From assembly GCA_041398605.1 (NCBI GenBank), contig JAWKUK010000019.1, positions 62,001 through 126,000 on the forward strand: a stretch of DNA of 64,000 nt. Direction: 5' to 3'. The DNA comes from JAWKUK01 sp041398605. Its GTDB lineage: Bacteria; Planctomycetota; UBA1135; GCA-002686595. A model generated the notes under the pieces. It did not search any database. It saw only the letters and a program-made list of their open reading frames with translations, and was not told the DNA's origin. The position numbers and the translations under genes were made by a program. Positions 37,463-46,534 of this stretch are shown one piece after another; position 1 is the first letter of the stretch; every line of letters starts with the position of its first letter.

Positions 37463-38377
37463 GTGACGGAGACCGCCTCCCTCGACGCGCACGTCGACGC
37501 ATTCCTCGCGCGCCTCGCGGCGGCGCGCGGCGCGTCGCCGCACACGCTGCGCGCCTACGGGCGGGACCTGTCGGAGTTCGTCGCGTTTGCCGAGGGCCGC
37601 GGCGTGCGCGGCCCCGAGGGCCTCGAGCCGCGGGCCCTCCGGCACTACCTCGCCGCGCTCGAGGAGCGCGGCCTCGCGAAGGCGTCGGTCTCGCGCAAGC
37701 TGAGCGCGGTGCGCTCGTTCTTGAAGGCGCTCGTCGCCGAGGGGCACCTCGAGGCCAGCCCCGCCCTCGGGCTGCGTCGTCGCCGCACGGCCCGACGCCT
37801 GCCAGGGGTGCTGTCTGAAGACGAGATCGCGGCGCTGCTCGCCGCCCCCGACCCAACGACGACCAAGGGCCGGCGCGATCGCGCGCTGCTCGAGGTCCTG
37901 TACAGCGCGGGCACGCGCGCCTCCGAGACGGTTGGCCTCGACCGCGCGCACATCGACCTGAAGGCCGGCGTCGGGCGTGTGCTCGGCAAGGGGGGCAAGG
38001 AGCGCCTCGTCGCGCTCGGCAGCTTTGCGCGCGCCGCTTTGACGGAGTACCTCGCGGATCCTGCGCGGCCGAAGCCGACGTTGCGCGCGGGGGACGCGCT
38101 GTTCCTGAACCACCGCGGCGGCCGCCTGACGACGCGCGGGCTCGAAGACGTCGTGCACGCCGCGGTGCTGCGCGCTGGCATCGTGCGGCGCGCGACCCCC
38201 CACACGCTCCGGCACTCGTTTGCGACGCACCTCCTCGATCGCGGCGCGGACCTGCGCTCGGTGCAGGAGCTCTTGGGCCACGCCCACCTTACGACGACGC
38301 AGATCTACACCCATGTGTCGATCGAGCGCTTGCGAGAGGTCTACGAGCGCGCCCACCCCCGCGCGACGTTGGCGTAG
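37463..38377 (+). CDS. Xer-type tyrosine recombinase
   Basis: A 304-residue recombinase of the XerC/XerD family that resolves chromosome dimers at dif with FtsK. The N-terminal SAM-like core-binding domain (5-100) is followed by the catalytic domain with the full set R152 (GTRASE), K176 (GKGGKER), H247 and R250 (HTLRHSF), H273 (LGHAHL) and the nucleophile Y282. The length is normal for housekeeping Xer proteins, and there is no flanking attachment site, so it is not a phage integrase. The start is GTG. XerC and XerD cannot be told apart from this sequence alone. It is followed after 3 nt by a membrane protein gene. Confidence 0.92.
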   Translation: MTETASLDAHVDAFLARLAAARGASPHTLRAYGRDLSEFVAFAEGRGVRGPEGLEPRALRHYLAALEERGLAKASVSRKLSAVRSFLKALVAEGHLEASPALGLRRRRTARRLPGVLSEDEIAALLAAPDPTTTKGRRDRALLEVLYSAGTRASETVGLDRAHIDLKAGVGRVLGKGGKERLVALGSFARAALTEYLADPARPKPTLRAGDALFLNHRGGRLTTRGLEDVVHAAVLRAGIVRRATPHTLRHSFATHLLDRGADLRSVQELLGHAHLTTTQIYTHVSIERLREVYERAHPRATLA

Positions 38378-38380
38378 GGC

Positions 38381-39469
38381 TTGGCCGCGCGGCCCCCGAG
38401 GTCGAGCAGCCGCCGCTTGGGGCTGGCGCTTGGGTCACCCTTTGTTGCGTCACTCGTTGCGTCACTCCTGCTCTGGCCTTGGCGCACGCGCCGGCGCGAA
38501 TGCGCTGCCCTAGCGAGCACCTGCGCGGCGGGCGTTGTGGTGAGTTACCATCCGCCCATCGAGGCCCCCTACGACCCCCAGGACCCCCAGGTCCGCCGCG
38601 CAGGCGGCGCGAGCGCTCCCGCGCCGCCCCTCGCCCACGACGGCGCCTCTGCACCAGAGGCCGCCGGCGGCGCGCTCGTTGTCCGAGGTCGGCCCGGCGC
38701 GCAGCAGCTCGCGGTCCTGCGGCGCGGCGCGCGGGCCTCGCTGCCCAAGGCCCTGCTCGGCGCGCACGAGCGGCTCGAGGCCGCCGCTCAGCGCGCCGCC
38801 GAGACCTGGACCGGCGGCGGCGTGACCCTCGAAGGCCAGCTCGGCGCGGTGCTGATCCAGGAAGGTGACCGGACGCTCGTCGTGTGGTTTCACCGCGCGC
38901 GACCGAACGGCGTCGGCCTCCCCCCGCGTGACAGCGCGGACCGCGGCGCAGGCGCCGAGGCGCGCGCCGTCGCCCCCGACCTCAACGGCTGGGAGCTGTG
39001 CTGGATGACGCCGGCGCTCGCGGCGCTGGAGCTGAGCCAGTTGGAGGAACGCCGCCTCGTGACACGCGAGCTCTGCGCGAGGTCGCTGCGCACGCGCGCC
39101 GCTGCCCTGCTGCCAGCCACCGCGCCCGACCGTTGGCTCGCGTTGGGCCTCGCAGGCAGCACGCTCTGCGGGGTCGTGGCCGCGTGGCTCGGCTGGCTCA
39201 ACGGCGCGGAATGGTCCTTGGTCTACGTCCCGCGCCTCGCCCTCGTCGCGCTGTTCGGAGGGCTCACCGGCGCGGCGTCCAAGGGCGCGTGCGCTCAGGG
39301 GGCGCCGCTCCTCGGCGCGCTCGCTGGCGCGCTCGTGGGGTCCCTTCTGGCAGCGGCCCTCGCGAGCGGCGCGCTCGCTGGCGTGTCGCTCTCGGGCGCG
39401 GGCGCCCTCGTATGCGCCTGGGCCGCGGCGTGGTTCACGGGACGTTCGTTCCTGGCAGCCGGAAACTGA
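38381..39469 (+). CDS. multi-pass membrane protein of unknown function
   Basis: No family recognised. The 362-residue product, starting at TTG, has an N-terminal membrane helix (about 13-34, with VASLVAS from a 12-bp duplication). A soluble domain (50-245) with GALVVRGRPGAQQLAVL and VTLEGQLGAVLIQEGDRTLVVWFH follows, then four C-terminal hydrophobic helices (about 248-270, 278-300, 306-332, 337-355). The soluble domain looks beta-rich. It begins 3 nt after the Xer gene, so cotranscription is likely, and converges on the DUF368 gene with 4 nt between stops. The start codon is uncertain; the TTG is the first in frame. Confidence 0.55.
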   Translation: MAARPPRSSSRRLGLALGSPFVASLVASLLLWPWRTRRRECAALASTCAAGVVVSYHPPIEAPYDPQDPQVRRAGGASAPAPPLAHDGASAPEAAGGALVVRGRPGAQQLAVLRRGARASLPKALLGAHERLEAAAQRAAETWTGGGVTLEGQLGAVLIQEGDRTLVVWFHRARPNGVGLPPRDSADRGAGAEARAVAPDLNGWELCWMTPALAALELSQLEERRLVTRELCARSLRTRAAALLPATAPDRWLALGLAGSTLCGVVAAWLGWLNGAEWSLVYVPRLALVALFGGLTGAASKGACAQGAPLLGALAGALVGSLLAAALASGALAGVSLSGAGALVCAWAAAWFTGRSFLAAGN

Positions 39470-39473
39470 CCGC

Positions 39474-40571
39474 TCAGCCGTGCCCGGCCTCGCGCCTCGA
39501 GAGGAGGCGCGTCAACCCGAAGCCGAGGGCCAGGAGCCCGAGCACGGCCCCGACGCGCTGCGCGTCCGGCTTGAACCTGCGCAGCTCCAGGCTCGCGGAC
39601 TTCAGGTCGCCCTTTGAGCTGCCGCGCCACTTTTGCTCGAAGCTCGCGAGGTCGACCTCGGGCGCGAGGCCCTGCGCGCCGCGCGCGTCGTCGAGCGCGG
39701 CGCCATCGATGACAACGGCCTCGATCGCCTTGCGTGTCGGCTTGTGCGCGAGCTCTGGGTGCACGGCCTCCTGGAACGGCCAAAGCCCGAACACGGAGCC
39801 GACGAGGAGCCCGAGCAGCGCGGCGTGCGACGCCGCGGAATAACGCGCGAGCAGCGCCTTCAGGACGTTCGAGAGCAGCGCAATGCCGAGGACCGCGCCG
39901 ATGCCCACCGGCGCGATGATGCGCACCGATCCCGCGAAGGACTCGCGCAACGCCGAGCTCGACAGCGAGCCGATGACCGTGTCGTAGAGCCCGAGGATCA
40001 GCAAGATGTACGAGCCGCTGATGCCCGGCAGGATCATGCCCATGGCGGCGATCATGCCGACGCCGAAGAGCACAGGGAGGGAGTCCGGGAGCTGCGTCCC
40101 GTGCATGAACCATGCGAACGCCGCCATCAGCGCGAGCCCCGCGAGGAGCGCGAAGAGCGTCGCCGCGCGGAACGGCCGCGCAGCGCGGACGAGCTCCGGC
40201 GCGCCGCCGAGCGTCATGCCGATGAACAGCGCGTACATCGCCCAGCGGTGCTCCGCGACGAGCCGCACCGCGATGCCGGAGAAGGTCGTGAGCGCGACGC
40301 CGAGCCCTGCCGCGAGGAGGGCCAGGAACAGGATGGACGCGCGCGTGAAGCGCAAGCGCGTGACGTCCGCGACGGCGCCGATGAAGCGGTCGTAGAGCCC
40401 GAGCGCCAGGATCATCGTGCCCCCGCTGATGCCGGGGACGAGGTTGGCGAGGCCCATGAAGAACCCGCCGAGGACGGATCGGGCCACAGGGGGCCGCTCC
40501 GAATCGGGACGGGCGGCGACGGGGCTAGGCGGACCGGAGGGGCGGTCGGACACGGCAGACGGCGGAGTCAT
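39474..40571 (-). CDS. DUF368 membrane protein (PopT-type polyprenyl-phosphate transporter)
   Basis: A 365-residue polytopic protein with about eight to ten helices. It has the DUF368 pair of inverted-repeat motifs, NLVPGISGGTMILALGLYD near residue 45 and GMILPGISGSYILLILGLYD near residue 175. DUF368 members (PopT) have been shown in other bacteria to recycle undecaprenyl phosphate across the membrane for peptidoglycan and surface polymers; that role is inherited here by family only. A soluble loop of about 60 residues, unusual in length, precedes the last helix (about 280-340). The start ATG is at 40571; the first 32 residues are disordered. It stands alone, divergent from the lamin-tail-like secreted gene. 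Confidence 0.9.
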   Translation of the reverse strand: MTPPSAVSDRPSGPPSPVAARPDSERPPVARSVLGGFFMGLANLVPGISGGTMILALGLYDRFIGAVADVTRLRFTRASILFLALLAAGLGVALTTFSGIAVRLVAEHRWAMYALFIGMTLGGAPELVRAARPFRAATLFALLAGLALMAAFAWFMHGTQLPDSLPVLFGVGMIAAMGMILPGISGSYILLILGLYDTVIGSLSSSALRESFAGSVRIIAPVGIGAVLGIALLSNVLKALLARYSAASHAALLGLLVGSVFGLWPFQEAVHPELAHKPTRKAIEAVVIDGAALDDARGAQGLAPEVDLASFEQKWRGSSKGDLKSASLELRRFKPDAQRVGAVLGLLALGFGLTRLLSRREAGHG

Positions 40572-40883
40572 CGAGGGACATCATCGGCGACGGGAGGGCC
40601 CTGCGACCAGTCGAATCGGGGCTGTTGGCGCATGGAACGGCCCCGGCACTGCCGATCCGAGCTCGAGCAGGAGCGCCTGGATGGGAAGAGGGCGAACGCG
40701 CCCCTCCCGTTCGGGCAATGTGCCGCAGCGCGATCGAGGCATAGGAGGACGGCGCGAAAGACTTGCCTGTCCCTTCACGGTCCTTTGACATATTCTGGTT
40801 CCGCTCTGAGGTCCGGCACGCCCTGCAAGGCTCAGGTCCCGCCGCTCCCACCCTCTCTCCAATCTCGATCGATCCACGCAACC
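40572..40883. other. divergent intergenic region, 312 bp
   Basis: This gap lies between the DUF368 gene (minus) and the secreted-protein gene (plus) and must hold both promoters. A relatively AT-rich patch at about 40782-40801 (CTTTGACATATTCTGG) is the only promoter-like stretch; a TTGACA hexamer at 40784-40789 has no good -10 partner at 17 bp. No open small gene was supported. Confidence 0.35.
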
Positions 40884-42077
40884 ATGAGGCTCTCCAAACT
40901 CCACCTTCTCGCCGCCGGCGCGCTCATGATGGGCGTCGCTCCGGCGCAGATCGCGCTCAACGAGCTCTACGTCAGCATGGCCGGTGACGACGACGACGAG
41001 TTCATCGAACTCATCGCGGCTCCCGGCACTTCACTCGACGGCTACATGATCCTCGTTGTCGAGAGCGATGACCAGCCCGGCCTCGGCGAGCTCGATCGCG
41101 TGTGGGACCTCTCCGGCAACTCCTTCGGGTTGAACGACCCCTACTTCGTCGTGGGCAACGTTTCCGCGGCGGTCAACCCCGACTTCGCGCTCAACGGGAT
41201 CAACTCGTTCGAGAACAGCTCCGCGACGTTCTACCTGGTCCACGTTCCGGACCCGGGCATGCGCGCAACGATCACGTCCACCTGGTTCAACAACGACATT
41301 CGCACTGCGGTGGGCGCGACCACGACCTGGATCACGACCACGATGGGCGTCACCCTCGTCGACCACGTCGCCATCCTCGACTCCGGCGCGACGGACATGC
41401 CGTTCGACAACGCGCTCGCCATCGGCCCTGACGGGACGTTCTTCCCGGCGGGCATCTATCGCTCCGGTGACTGCCCGAACAACTGGTGCACCGACGAGTA
41501 CTCCCAGTTCACGTGGGACCCGAACGGCAGCACCAATGGCGGGACGCCGATCACGGGCGCGCCGAACGACCCGACGCCCGGCACGCAGAACTACCTCAGC
41601 CCGACCTGCATGACCGCCGCTTCGAGCGGCTCGTGCGCAGGCGCCGGCAACATCGGCACGGCGTACTGCGTCGCGAACCCCAACAGCACGGGCGGCACCG
41701 GCGTCACGACCGCGGCCGGCAGCACGATGGTCTCCAACAACAGCGTCACGCTGAACGCCACCGGCCTGCCGAACAACGCCTTTGCGTTCTTCCTGACGAG
41801 CCGCGACGCGGGCTTCATCGCGAACCCGGGCGGCAGCCAAGGCAACCTGTGCCTCGCGGGCTCGATCGGCCGCTACGTCGGTCCGGGCCAGATCCAGAAC
41901 TCCGGCGCAGCGGGCTCGGTGCAGCTCGCCATCGACCTGACCCAGATTCCGCAACCGACGGGCTTCGCGTCCGTGCTCGCGGGCGACACCTGGCGCTTCA
42001 CTTGCTGGCACCGGGACGTGGTCGGCGGCACCGCCCTTTCGAACTTCTCGAACGGCCTCGAGATCGCGTTCAACTGA
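40884..42077 (+). CDS. secreted lamin-tail-like protein with shared C-terminal module (copy 2)
   Basis: A 397-residue exported protein. A signal peptide (1-22; MRLSKLHLLAAGALMMGVAP) leads to a domain (24-225) with IALNELYVSMAGDDDDEFIEL and SLDGYMILVVES, which resembles lamin-tail (LTD) domains that often join secreted nucleases in bacteria. The C-terminal module (about 250-397) matches copies 1 and 3: GTAYCVANPNSTG, NPGGSQGNLCLAGSIGRY, VGPGQIQNSG, QIPQPTG and SNFSNGLEIAFN. The ATG at 40884 begins the signal directly. It is followed after 188 bp, which includes a strong hairpin, by the endonuclease I gene with the same module. Ligand or substrate unknown. Confidence 0.78.
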   Translation: MRLSKLHLLAAGALMMGVAPAQIALNELYVSMAGDDDDEFIELIAAPGTSLDGYMILVVESDDQPGLGELDRVWDLSGNSFGLNDPYFVVGNVSAAVNPDFALNGINSFENSSATFYLVHVPDPGMRATITSTWFNNDIRTAVGATTTWITTTMGVTLVDHVAILDSGATDMPFDNALAIGPDGTFFPAGIYRSGDCPNNWCTDEYSQFTWDPNGSTNGGTPITGAPNDPTPGTQNYLSPTCMTAASSGSCAGAGNIGTAYCVANPNSTGGTGVTTAAGSTMVSNNSVTLNATGLPNNAFAFFLTSRDAGFIANPGGSQGNLCLAGSIGRYVGPGQIQNSGAAGSVQLAIDLTQIPQPTGFASVLAGDTWRFTCWHRDVVGGTALSNFSNGLEIAFN

Positions 42078-42131
42078 GTTCGCTCCCAGCCGCCGGCCGA
42101 CGCCGGCCCGGGGGGGCAACAAAGTGAGGCA

Positions 42132-42164
42132 CCGGGGCGCGGGTCAGAGAGGCCTGCGCCCCGG
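42132..42164 (+). terminator. GC-rich hairpin after the lamin-tail-like gene
   Basis: Perfect 9-bp arms CCGGGGCGC and GCGCCCCGG (42132-42140 and 42156-42164), extendable by wobble pairs into the loop, 55 nt past the stop. No T-run follows, so it may act as an intrinsic pause or as an mRNA 3' end. Confidence 0.5.
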
Positions 42165-42265
42165 CGCTCGTTCGAGACGGTCGCGCTCGCACCCGCGGGC
42201 GATCGCTCGACAAGCGCTGAACGTTGTGCTGTTCTGATCTCGTGCGACACGCCCTGAATACGCTG

Positions 42266-43585
42266 ATGCAACCGATTCGTATGCTGCGCCACCTCGCGCT
42301 CGCTCTGGCGCTCTGCGCCCCCGTGCTCGCGCAGGGCAACTACTACAACAGCGTCGACACGACGAACGGCGCGACCCTGCGCGCGACGCTGCACGCGCTC
42401 ATCGACGACCACACGCGCATCCCCTATACCGCGTCGTCGACGGACACTTGGGACGTGCTCGAGCTCGCGCAGCAGGACCCCGCGAGCTCCACGCGGATCC
42501 TCGACGTGTACCGCAACCGCTCGTTCGCGAAGGTCGGCGGCGGCAACACGAACTACGAGCGTGAGCACACGTGGCCGAAGTCGTACGGGTTCCCCGACGA
42601 CAACGGGATGAACATGCCGTACACGGATTGCCACATGCTGTGGCTCTGCGACGGCGGCTACAACGGGTCGCGCAGCAACCTGCCCTTCGGGACTTGCACG
42701 GCGTCGTGCAACGAATACCCGACGGACATGACCAACGGCCAGGGCGGCGGCGCGGGCACGTACCCGGGGCAGTCGAACTGGGGCTCGGGCTCAGGGACAA
42801 GCGGCACCTTCGAGGTGTGGGCCGGCCGGCGCGGCGACGTGGCGCGCGCGTGCTTCTATGCGGCGATCCGCTACGAAGGCGGCGTGCACGGCACGACCGG
42901 CGTGATGGAGCCCGACCTCGAGCTGACGAACTCGCTCGGCTTGATCGCGTCCTCGAACACGGGCCAGAACGAATCGTTCGGCTACATGGGCCGCCTCGAC
43001 GTGCTGCTCGCGTGGCACCTCGCGGACCCGCCGGACGCCTTCGAGGTGCGCCGCAACGACATCGTCGCGGCCTACCAGGGCAACCGGAACCCGTTCGTCG
43101 ATCACCCCGAGTGGGTCGAGTGCGTGTTCACCGGCGTGTGCTCCCAGCCGCCGCCGTCGCTCGGGACGCGCTACTGCTCGCCCGCGGTCGCGAACTCGCT
43201 GGGCTTGCGCGGCGAGATCGAGGGGCGCGGCTCGGCGCTGATCGCCGACGCGGACTTCCGCCTGCTCGCCTCGAACCTCCCGCAGAACGCAGCGGGCTTC
43301 TTCCTGTGCAGCCGGACGACCGGGATCCTCTTCCAGCCCGGCGGCAGCCAGGGCAACCTGTGCCTCGGCGGCGCGATCGGTCGCGGGGTCGGCGGACAGA
43401 TCGTGAATTCAGGCTTCTTCGGCAGCTTTGGGGTCGACGTCGACCTCGCCGCGCTGCCGCAGCCGAGCGGCCCGGTGCCTGCGCAGTCAGGCGAGACCTG
43501 GAACTTCCAGGCGTGGTACCGAGACTTCGTCGGCGGCAGCGCGACCAGCAACTTCACCGACGGCTGGCAAGTGACCTTCCAGTAG
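42266..43585 (+). CDS. secreted endonuclease I with shared C-terminal module (copy 3)
   Basis: A 439-residue exported nuclease. After the signal peptide (1-23) comes an endonuclease I (EndA/Dns, beta-beta-alpha metal) domain (about 25-285) with YEREHTWPKSYG (97-108; catalytic His101), DCHMLWLCD and a C-terminal NRNPFVDHPEWV. Such enzymes cut DNA outside the cell, for nutrient use or competition. The C-terminal module (about 298-439) matches copies 1 and 2: GTRYCSPAVANS, QPGGSQGNLCLGGAIGR, GGQIVNSG, ALPQPSG and SNFTDGWQVTFQ. Here the IGRYVGPGQ stretch is altered to IGRGVGGQ. The start at 42266 is followed by a second ATG at 42281. It is a single gene before polA. Confidence 0.88.
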   Translation: MQPIRMLRHLALALALCAPVLAQGNYYNSVDTTNGATLRATLHALIDDHTRIPYTASSTDTWDVLELAQQDPASSTRILDVYRNRSFAKVGGGNTNYEREHTWPKSYGFPDDNGMNMPYTDCHMLWLCDGGYNGSRSNLPFGTCTASCNEYPTDMTNGQGGGAGTYPGQSNWGSGSGTSGTFEVWAGRRGDVARACFYAAIRYEGGVHGTTGVMEPDLELTNSLGLIASSNTGQNESFGYMGRLDVLLAWHLADPPDAFEVRRNDIVAAYQGNRNPFVDHPEWVECVFTGVCSQPPPSLGTRYCSPAVANSLGLRGEIEGRGSALIADADFRLLASNLPQNAAGFFLCSRTTGILFQPGGSQGNLCLGGAIGRGVGGQIVNSGFFGSFGVDVDLAALPQPSGPVPAQSGETWNFQAWYRDFVGGSATSNFTDGWQVTFQ

Positions 43586-43626
43586 ACCGGAGGCTCAGCA
43601 CGTCGAGGCGGTAGGCTGTGCGCCAC

Positions 43627-46341
43627 ATGGCACGGCTCTTCCTGCTCGACGGCACAGCGCTCGCTTATCGGTCCCACTTCGCGCTCGCGCGCTCGGGCCT
43701 CACTACGGCCGATGGGCGGCCGTCGGGCGCGGTCTACGGCTTCACGGCGACGCTGCGGCGCATCCTGCGCGAAGAGTCGCCAGACCTCGTCGCCGTCGCG
43801 ATGGACGCGAAGGGGCCGACGTTCCGGCACGCGCGCTTCGCGGACTACAAGGCGACGCGCGAGAAGGCGCCCGAGGAGATGATCGCGCAGTTCGCGGACA
43901 TCCGAGAGGTCGTCGAGGCGCACGGGATCACGCTCTTCGAGGTCGAGGGTGTCGAGGCGGACGACGTCATCGGCACGCTCGCGAAGCAAGGGGAGGCCGC
44001 GGGGCACGACGTCTCGATCGTCACGGGCGACAAGGACTTCATGCAGCTCGTGTCGGACAACGTCCGGCTCTACAACGTCTTCAAGCCGAAGGTCGACCTG
44101 ATCATCGAGGGCAAGGACGAGGTCTTCGCCAAGTTCGGCGTCGCGCCCGACCGCGTGGTCGACGTGCTGGCGATCATGGGCGACGCTTCGGACAACGTGC
44201 CCGGCGTGCACGGGATCGGCGAGAAGGGCGCGCAGAAGTTGATCCAGGAGTTCGGGTCCGTGGACGGGCTGCTCGCGCGGCTCGACGAGGTCAAGGGCAA
44301 GACGCGCGAGCGCCTCGAGGAGCACCGCGAGGACCTCCTGATGTCGCGCGAGCTCGTCACGATCGACACGCACGTGCCCGTGAGCCTCGCCGTCGTCAAG
44401 CCCCCCCACCCCGATCGGGATCGGCTCGCGCGGGCCTTCGCGGACCTCGACTTCCGCAGCTTCCGCGAGGAGGTCCTGCGCAGCTCCGAGGGCGCCGAGG
44501 ACCTGACGCGCGAGTACATCACGATCACGGACGAGGCGGGCCTCCGCGCGCTCATCGACGAGCTGCGCGGGCACGGCGTGTTCGCGTGGGACACCGAGAC
44601 GACGGGCCTCGCGCCGCTCGCAGTCGAGATCGTCGGGGTTTCGTTCTCGTGCCGCGCAGGCCGCGCGTACTACGTGCCCTTCAACGCGAGCCCGCCGGTG
44701 CTGCCCGGGGGGGCGGCGGCGCTCCTGGAGGCCCTGCGGCCGCTGCTGGAGGACCCGGAGCTGCAGCGCGTCGGCCAGAACCACAAGTACGACGCGCTGG
44801 TGCTGATGGGCCACGGCGTCGAGGTCGGCGCGCCGGCGTTCGACACGATGGTCGCGAGCTTCACGGTGCACGGCGCGGCGCGGCGGCACGGGCTCGACGA
44901 GCTCGCGCTGACGTACTTCGGCCTGCACAAGATCCCGACGTCGAAGCTGATCGGCACCGGCCGCAACCAGGTCACGATGGCGGACGTGCCCCTCGAAGAG
45001 GTCGCCGAGTACGCCTGCGAGGACGCCGATGTCACATGGCGCCTGTACGAGGTGCTGCGGCAGGAGCTCGTCGACTCGGGGAATGAGCGGCTCTTCTACG
45101 AGCTGGAGCTGCCGCTCGTGCCCGTGCTGACCGCGATGGAGCGGCGCGGGATCCGGCTGGACACGCGGGTGTTGACCGGCCTGGCCGTCGACCTGGACCG
45201 CGACGCAGGCGCGGCCGAGGACCGCGTCCGCGCGCTGGCCGGCGAGCCGGGCCTGAACCTCAACAGCCCGAAGGCCCTGGGCGCGGTGCTGTTCGAGAAG
45301 CTCCGGATCCAGGACGAGGCCGGGATCAAGAAGCCTAAGGCGACGAAGACCGGCTACGCGACCGACCATGCGACCCTCAGCGAGCACTACGCGGACGTCG
45401 AGATCGTGAAGGCGCTGCTCGAGTACCGCGAGGTCGCGAAGTTGAAGGGCACCTACGTCGAGCCCCTGCCAGGCTTCGTCAACAAGCGCACGGGGCGCGT
45501 GCACCCGCACTTCAGCCAGGTGACGGCAGCGACCGGCCGCCTCGCGTGCTCGGACCCGAACCTGCAGAACATCCCGATCCGCTCGGAGCGCGGGCGCGCG
45601 CTGCGCCGCGCGTTTGTCGCGCGCGAGCCGGACGAGCGCGGCGAGTGGGTGCTGCTCGCCGCGGACTACAGCCAGGTCGAGCTGCGCATCCTCGCGCACC
45701 TCTCCGGCGACGAGGCGCTGACGCGGGCCTTCCACGAGGGCCGCGACGTGCACCGCGCGACGGCGTCGAAGGTGTTCGGCGTGCCGGAGGGCGAGGTCGA
45801 CCGCGCGATGCGCAGCCGCGCGAAGGCGATCAACTTCGGGCTGATGTACGGGATGGGCGCGCAGCGGCTCGCGCGCGAGACGGAGCTCACGGTGCCCGAG
45901 GCGAAGGAGTTCATCGAGCGCTACTTCGCGGCCTTCCCGAAGGTGCGCGGGTGGCTCGACGCGACGCTCGAGAGCGCGCGCGCGAGCGGCTACGCCGAGA
46001 CCCTGATGGGGCGCCGGCGCCCGCTGCCGGACCTCGCGGCAGGGGACGCGCGGACCCGGGTCGGCGCAGAGAACGCCGCGGTCAACACGCCGGTCCAGGG
46101 GTCGGCAGCGGACATCATCAAGCGCGCGATGATCGACCTGGAGCTCGCGCTCGCGGCGCGCAGCGACCTGCACGGGCAGCTCTTGCTGCAGGTGCACGAC
46201 GAGCTGTTGCTCGAGGTGCCGCGCGCGGAGCTGGAGGCGACCATGGAGGTCGTCCGCACGGCGATGTCCGGCGCGATGGCGCTCGACGTCCCCCTCGACG
46301 TCGACATGGGCCACGGCGCCAATTGGCTCGAAGCACACTGA
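43627..46341 (+). CDS. polA: DNA polymerase I
   Basis: A 904-residue family A polymerase with all three domains. The 5'-3' FEN-like exonuclease (1-290) has GVEADDVIGTLA and VTGDKDFMQLV. The 3'-5' exonuclease (about 300-480) has intact D322 and E324 (WDTETTG), GQNHKYDALVL and YACEDAD, so proofreading is expected. The polymerase domain has DPNLQNIPIRSERGRALR, motif A LAADYSQVELRIL with D680, the O helix RSRAKAINFGLMYGMG, and motif C VHDE with D858/E859. It fills gaps after RNA primer removal and in excision repair. The ATG at 43627 was chosen over a GTG 9 nt earlier because MARLFLLDGT fits the family. A 12-bp tandem array follows the stop directly. Confidence 0.96.
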   Translation: MARLFLLDGTALAYRSHFALARSGLTTADGRPSGAVYGFTATLRRILREESPDLVAVAMDAKGPTFRHARFADYKATREKAPEEMIAQFADIREVVEAHGITLFEVEGVEADDVIGTLAKQGEAAGHDVSIVTGDKDFMQLVSDNVRLYNVFKPKVDLIIEGKDEVFAKFGVAPDRVVDVLAIMGDASDNVPGVHGIGEKGAQKLIQEFGSVDGLLARLDEVKGKTRERLEEHREDLLMSRELVTIDTHVPVSLAVVKPPHPDRDRLARAFADLDFRSFREEVLRSSEGAEDLTREYITITDEAGLRALIDELRGHGVFAWDTETTGLAPLAVEIVGVSFSCRAGRAYYVPFNASPPVLPGGAAALLEALRPLLEDPELQRVGQNHKYDALVLMGHGVEVGAPAFDTMVASFTVHGAARRHGLDELALTYFGLHKIPTSKLIGTGRNQVTMADVPLEEVAEYACEDADVTWRLYEVLRQELVDSGNERLFYELELPLVPVLTAMERRGIRLDTRVLTGLAVDLDRDAGAAEDRVRALAGEPGLNLNSPKALGAVLFEKLRIQDEAGIKKPKATKTGYATDHATLSEHYADVEIVKALLEYREVAKLKGTYVEPLPGFVNKRTGRVHPHFSQVTAATGRLACSDPNLQNIPIRSERGRALRRAFVAREPDERGEWVLLAADYSQVELRILAHLSGDEALTRAFHEGRDVHRATASKVFGVPEGEVDRAMRSRAKAINFGLMYGMGAQRLARETELTVPEAKEFIERYFAAFPKVRGWLDATLESARASGYAETLMGRRRPLPDLAAGDARTRVGAENAAVNTPVQGSAADIIKRAMIDLELALAARSDLHGQLLLQVHDELLLEVPRAELEATMEVVRTAMSGAMALDVPLDVDMGHGANWLEAH

Positions 46342-46345
46342 GGCT

Positions 46346-46424
46346 CCTCATCGGTCGCCTCATCGGTCGCCTCATCGGTCGCCTCACTGGGCCCTTCATC
46401 GGGCCCTTCATCGGGCCCATCATT
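46346..46424. repeat. 12-bp tandem array after polA
   Basis: Three units of CCTCATCGGTCG plus a partial fourth (46346-46388), then three units of GGGCCCTTCATC type (46389-46424), immediately after the polA stop. The two unit types share a TCATCGG core, so one was probably derived from the other. It lies in the 193-bp gap before the PAS protein gene. Confidence 0.92.
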
Positions 46425-46534
46425 CGGCCCCGCCAGGCTGCGGCGCCGGCTGCCGGCGGGAGATTCCGCTCAGGGTCACTGTGGAGTGTGTCGATACGGG
46501 CCAAGTCCCCGGAACCGCACCGGTAGTGCCCCTG

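Noticed and set aside
37463..38377. Phage or integrative-element integrase
   Set aside because: Length and motifs fit housekeeping Xer proteins; no attachment repeats, tRNA or phage genes flank it.
40784..40789. Sigma-70 promoter with TTGACA -35
   Set aside because: No acceptable -10 hexamer at 16-18 bp; kept only as a note on the intergenic region.
43171..46338. A 1055-codon open frame antisense to polA
   Set aside because: It mirrors the codon structure of polA in a GC-rich genome, has biased Arg/Val/Leu/Asp composition and no recognisable domain.
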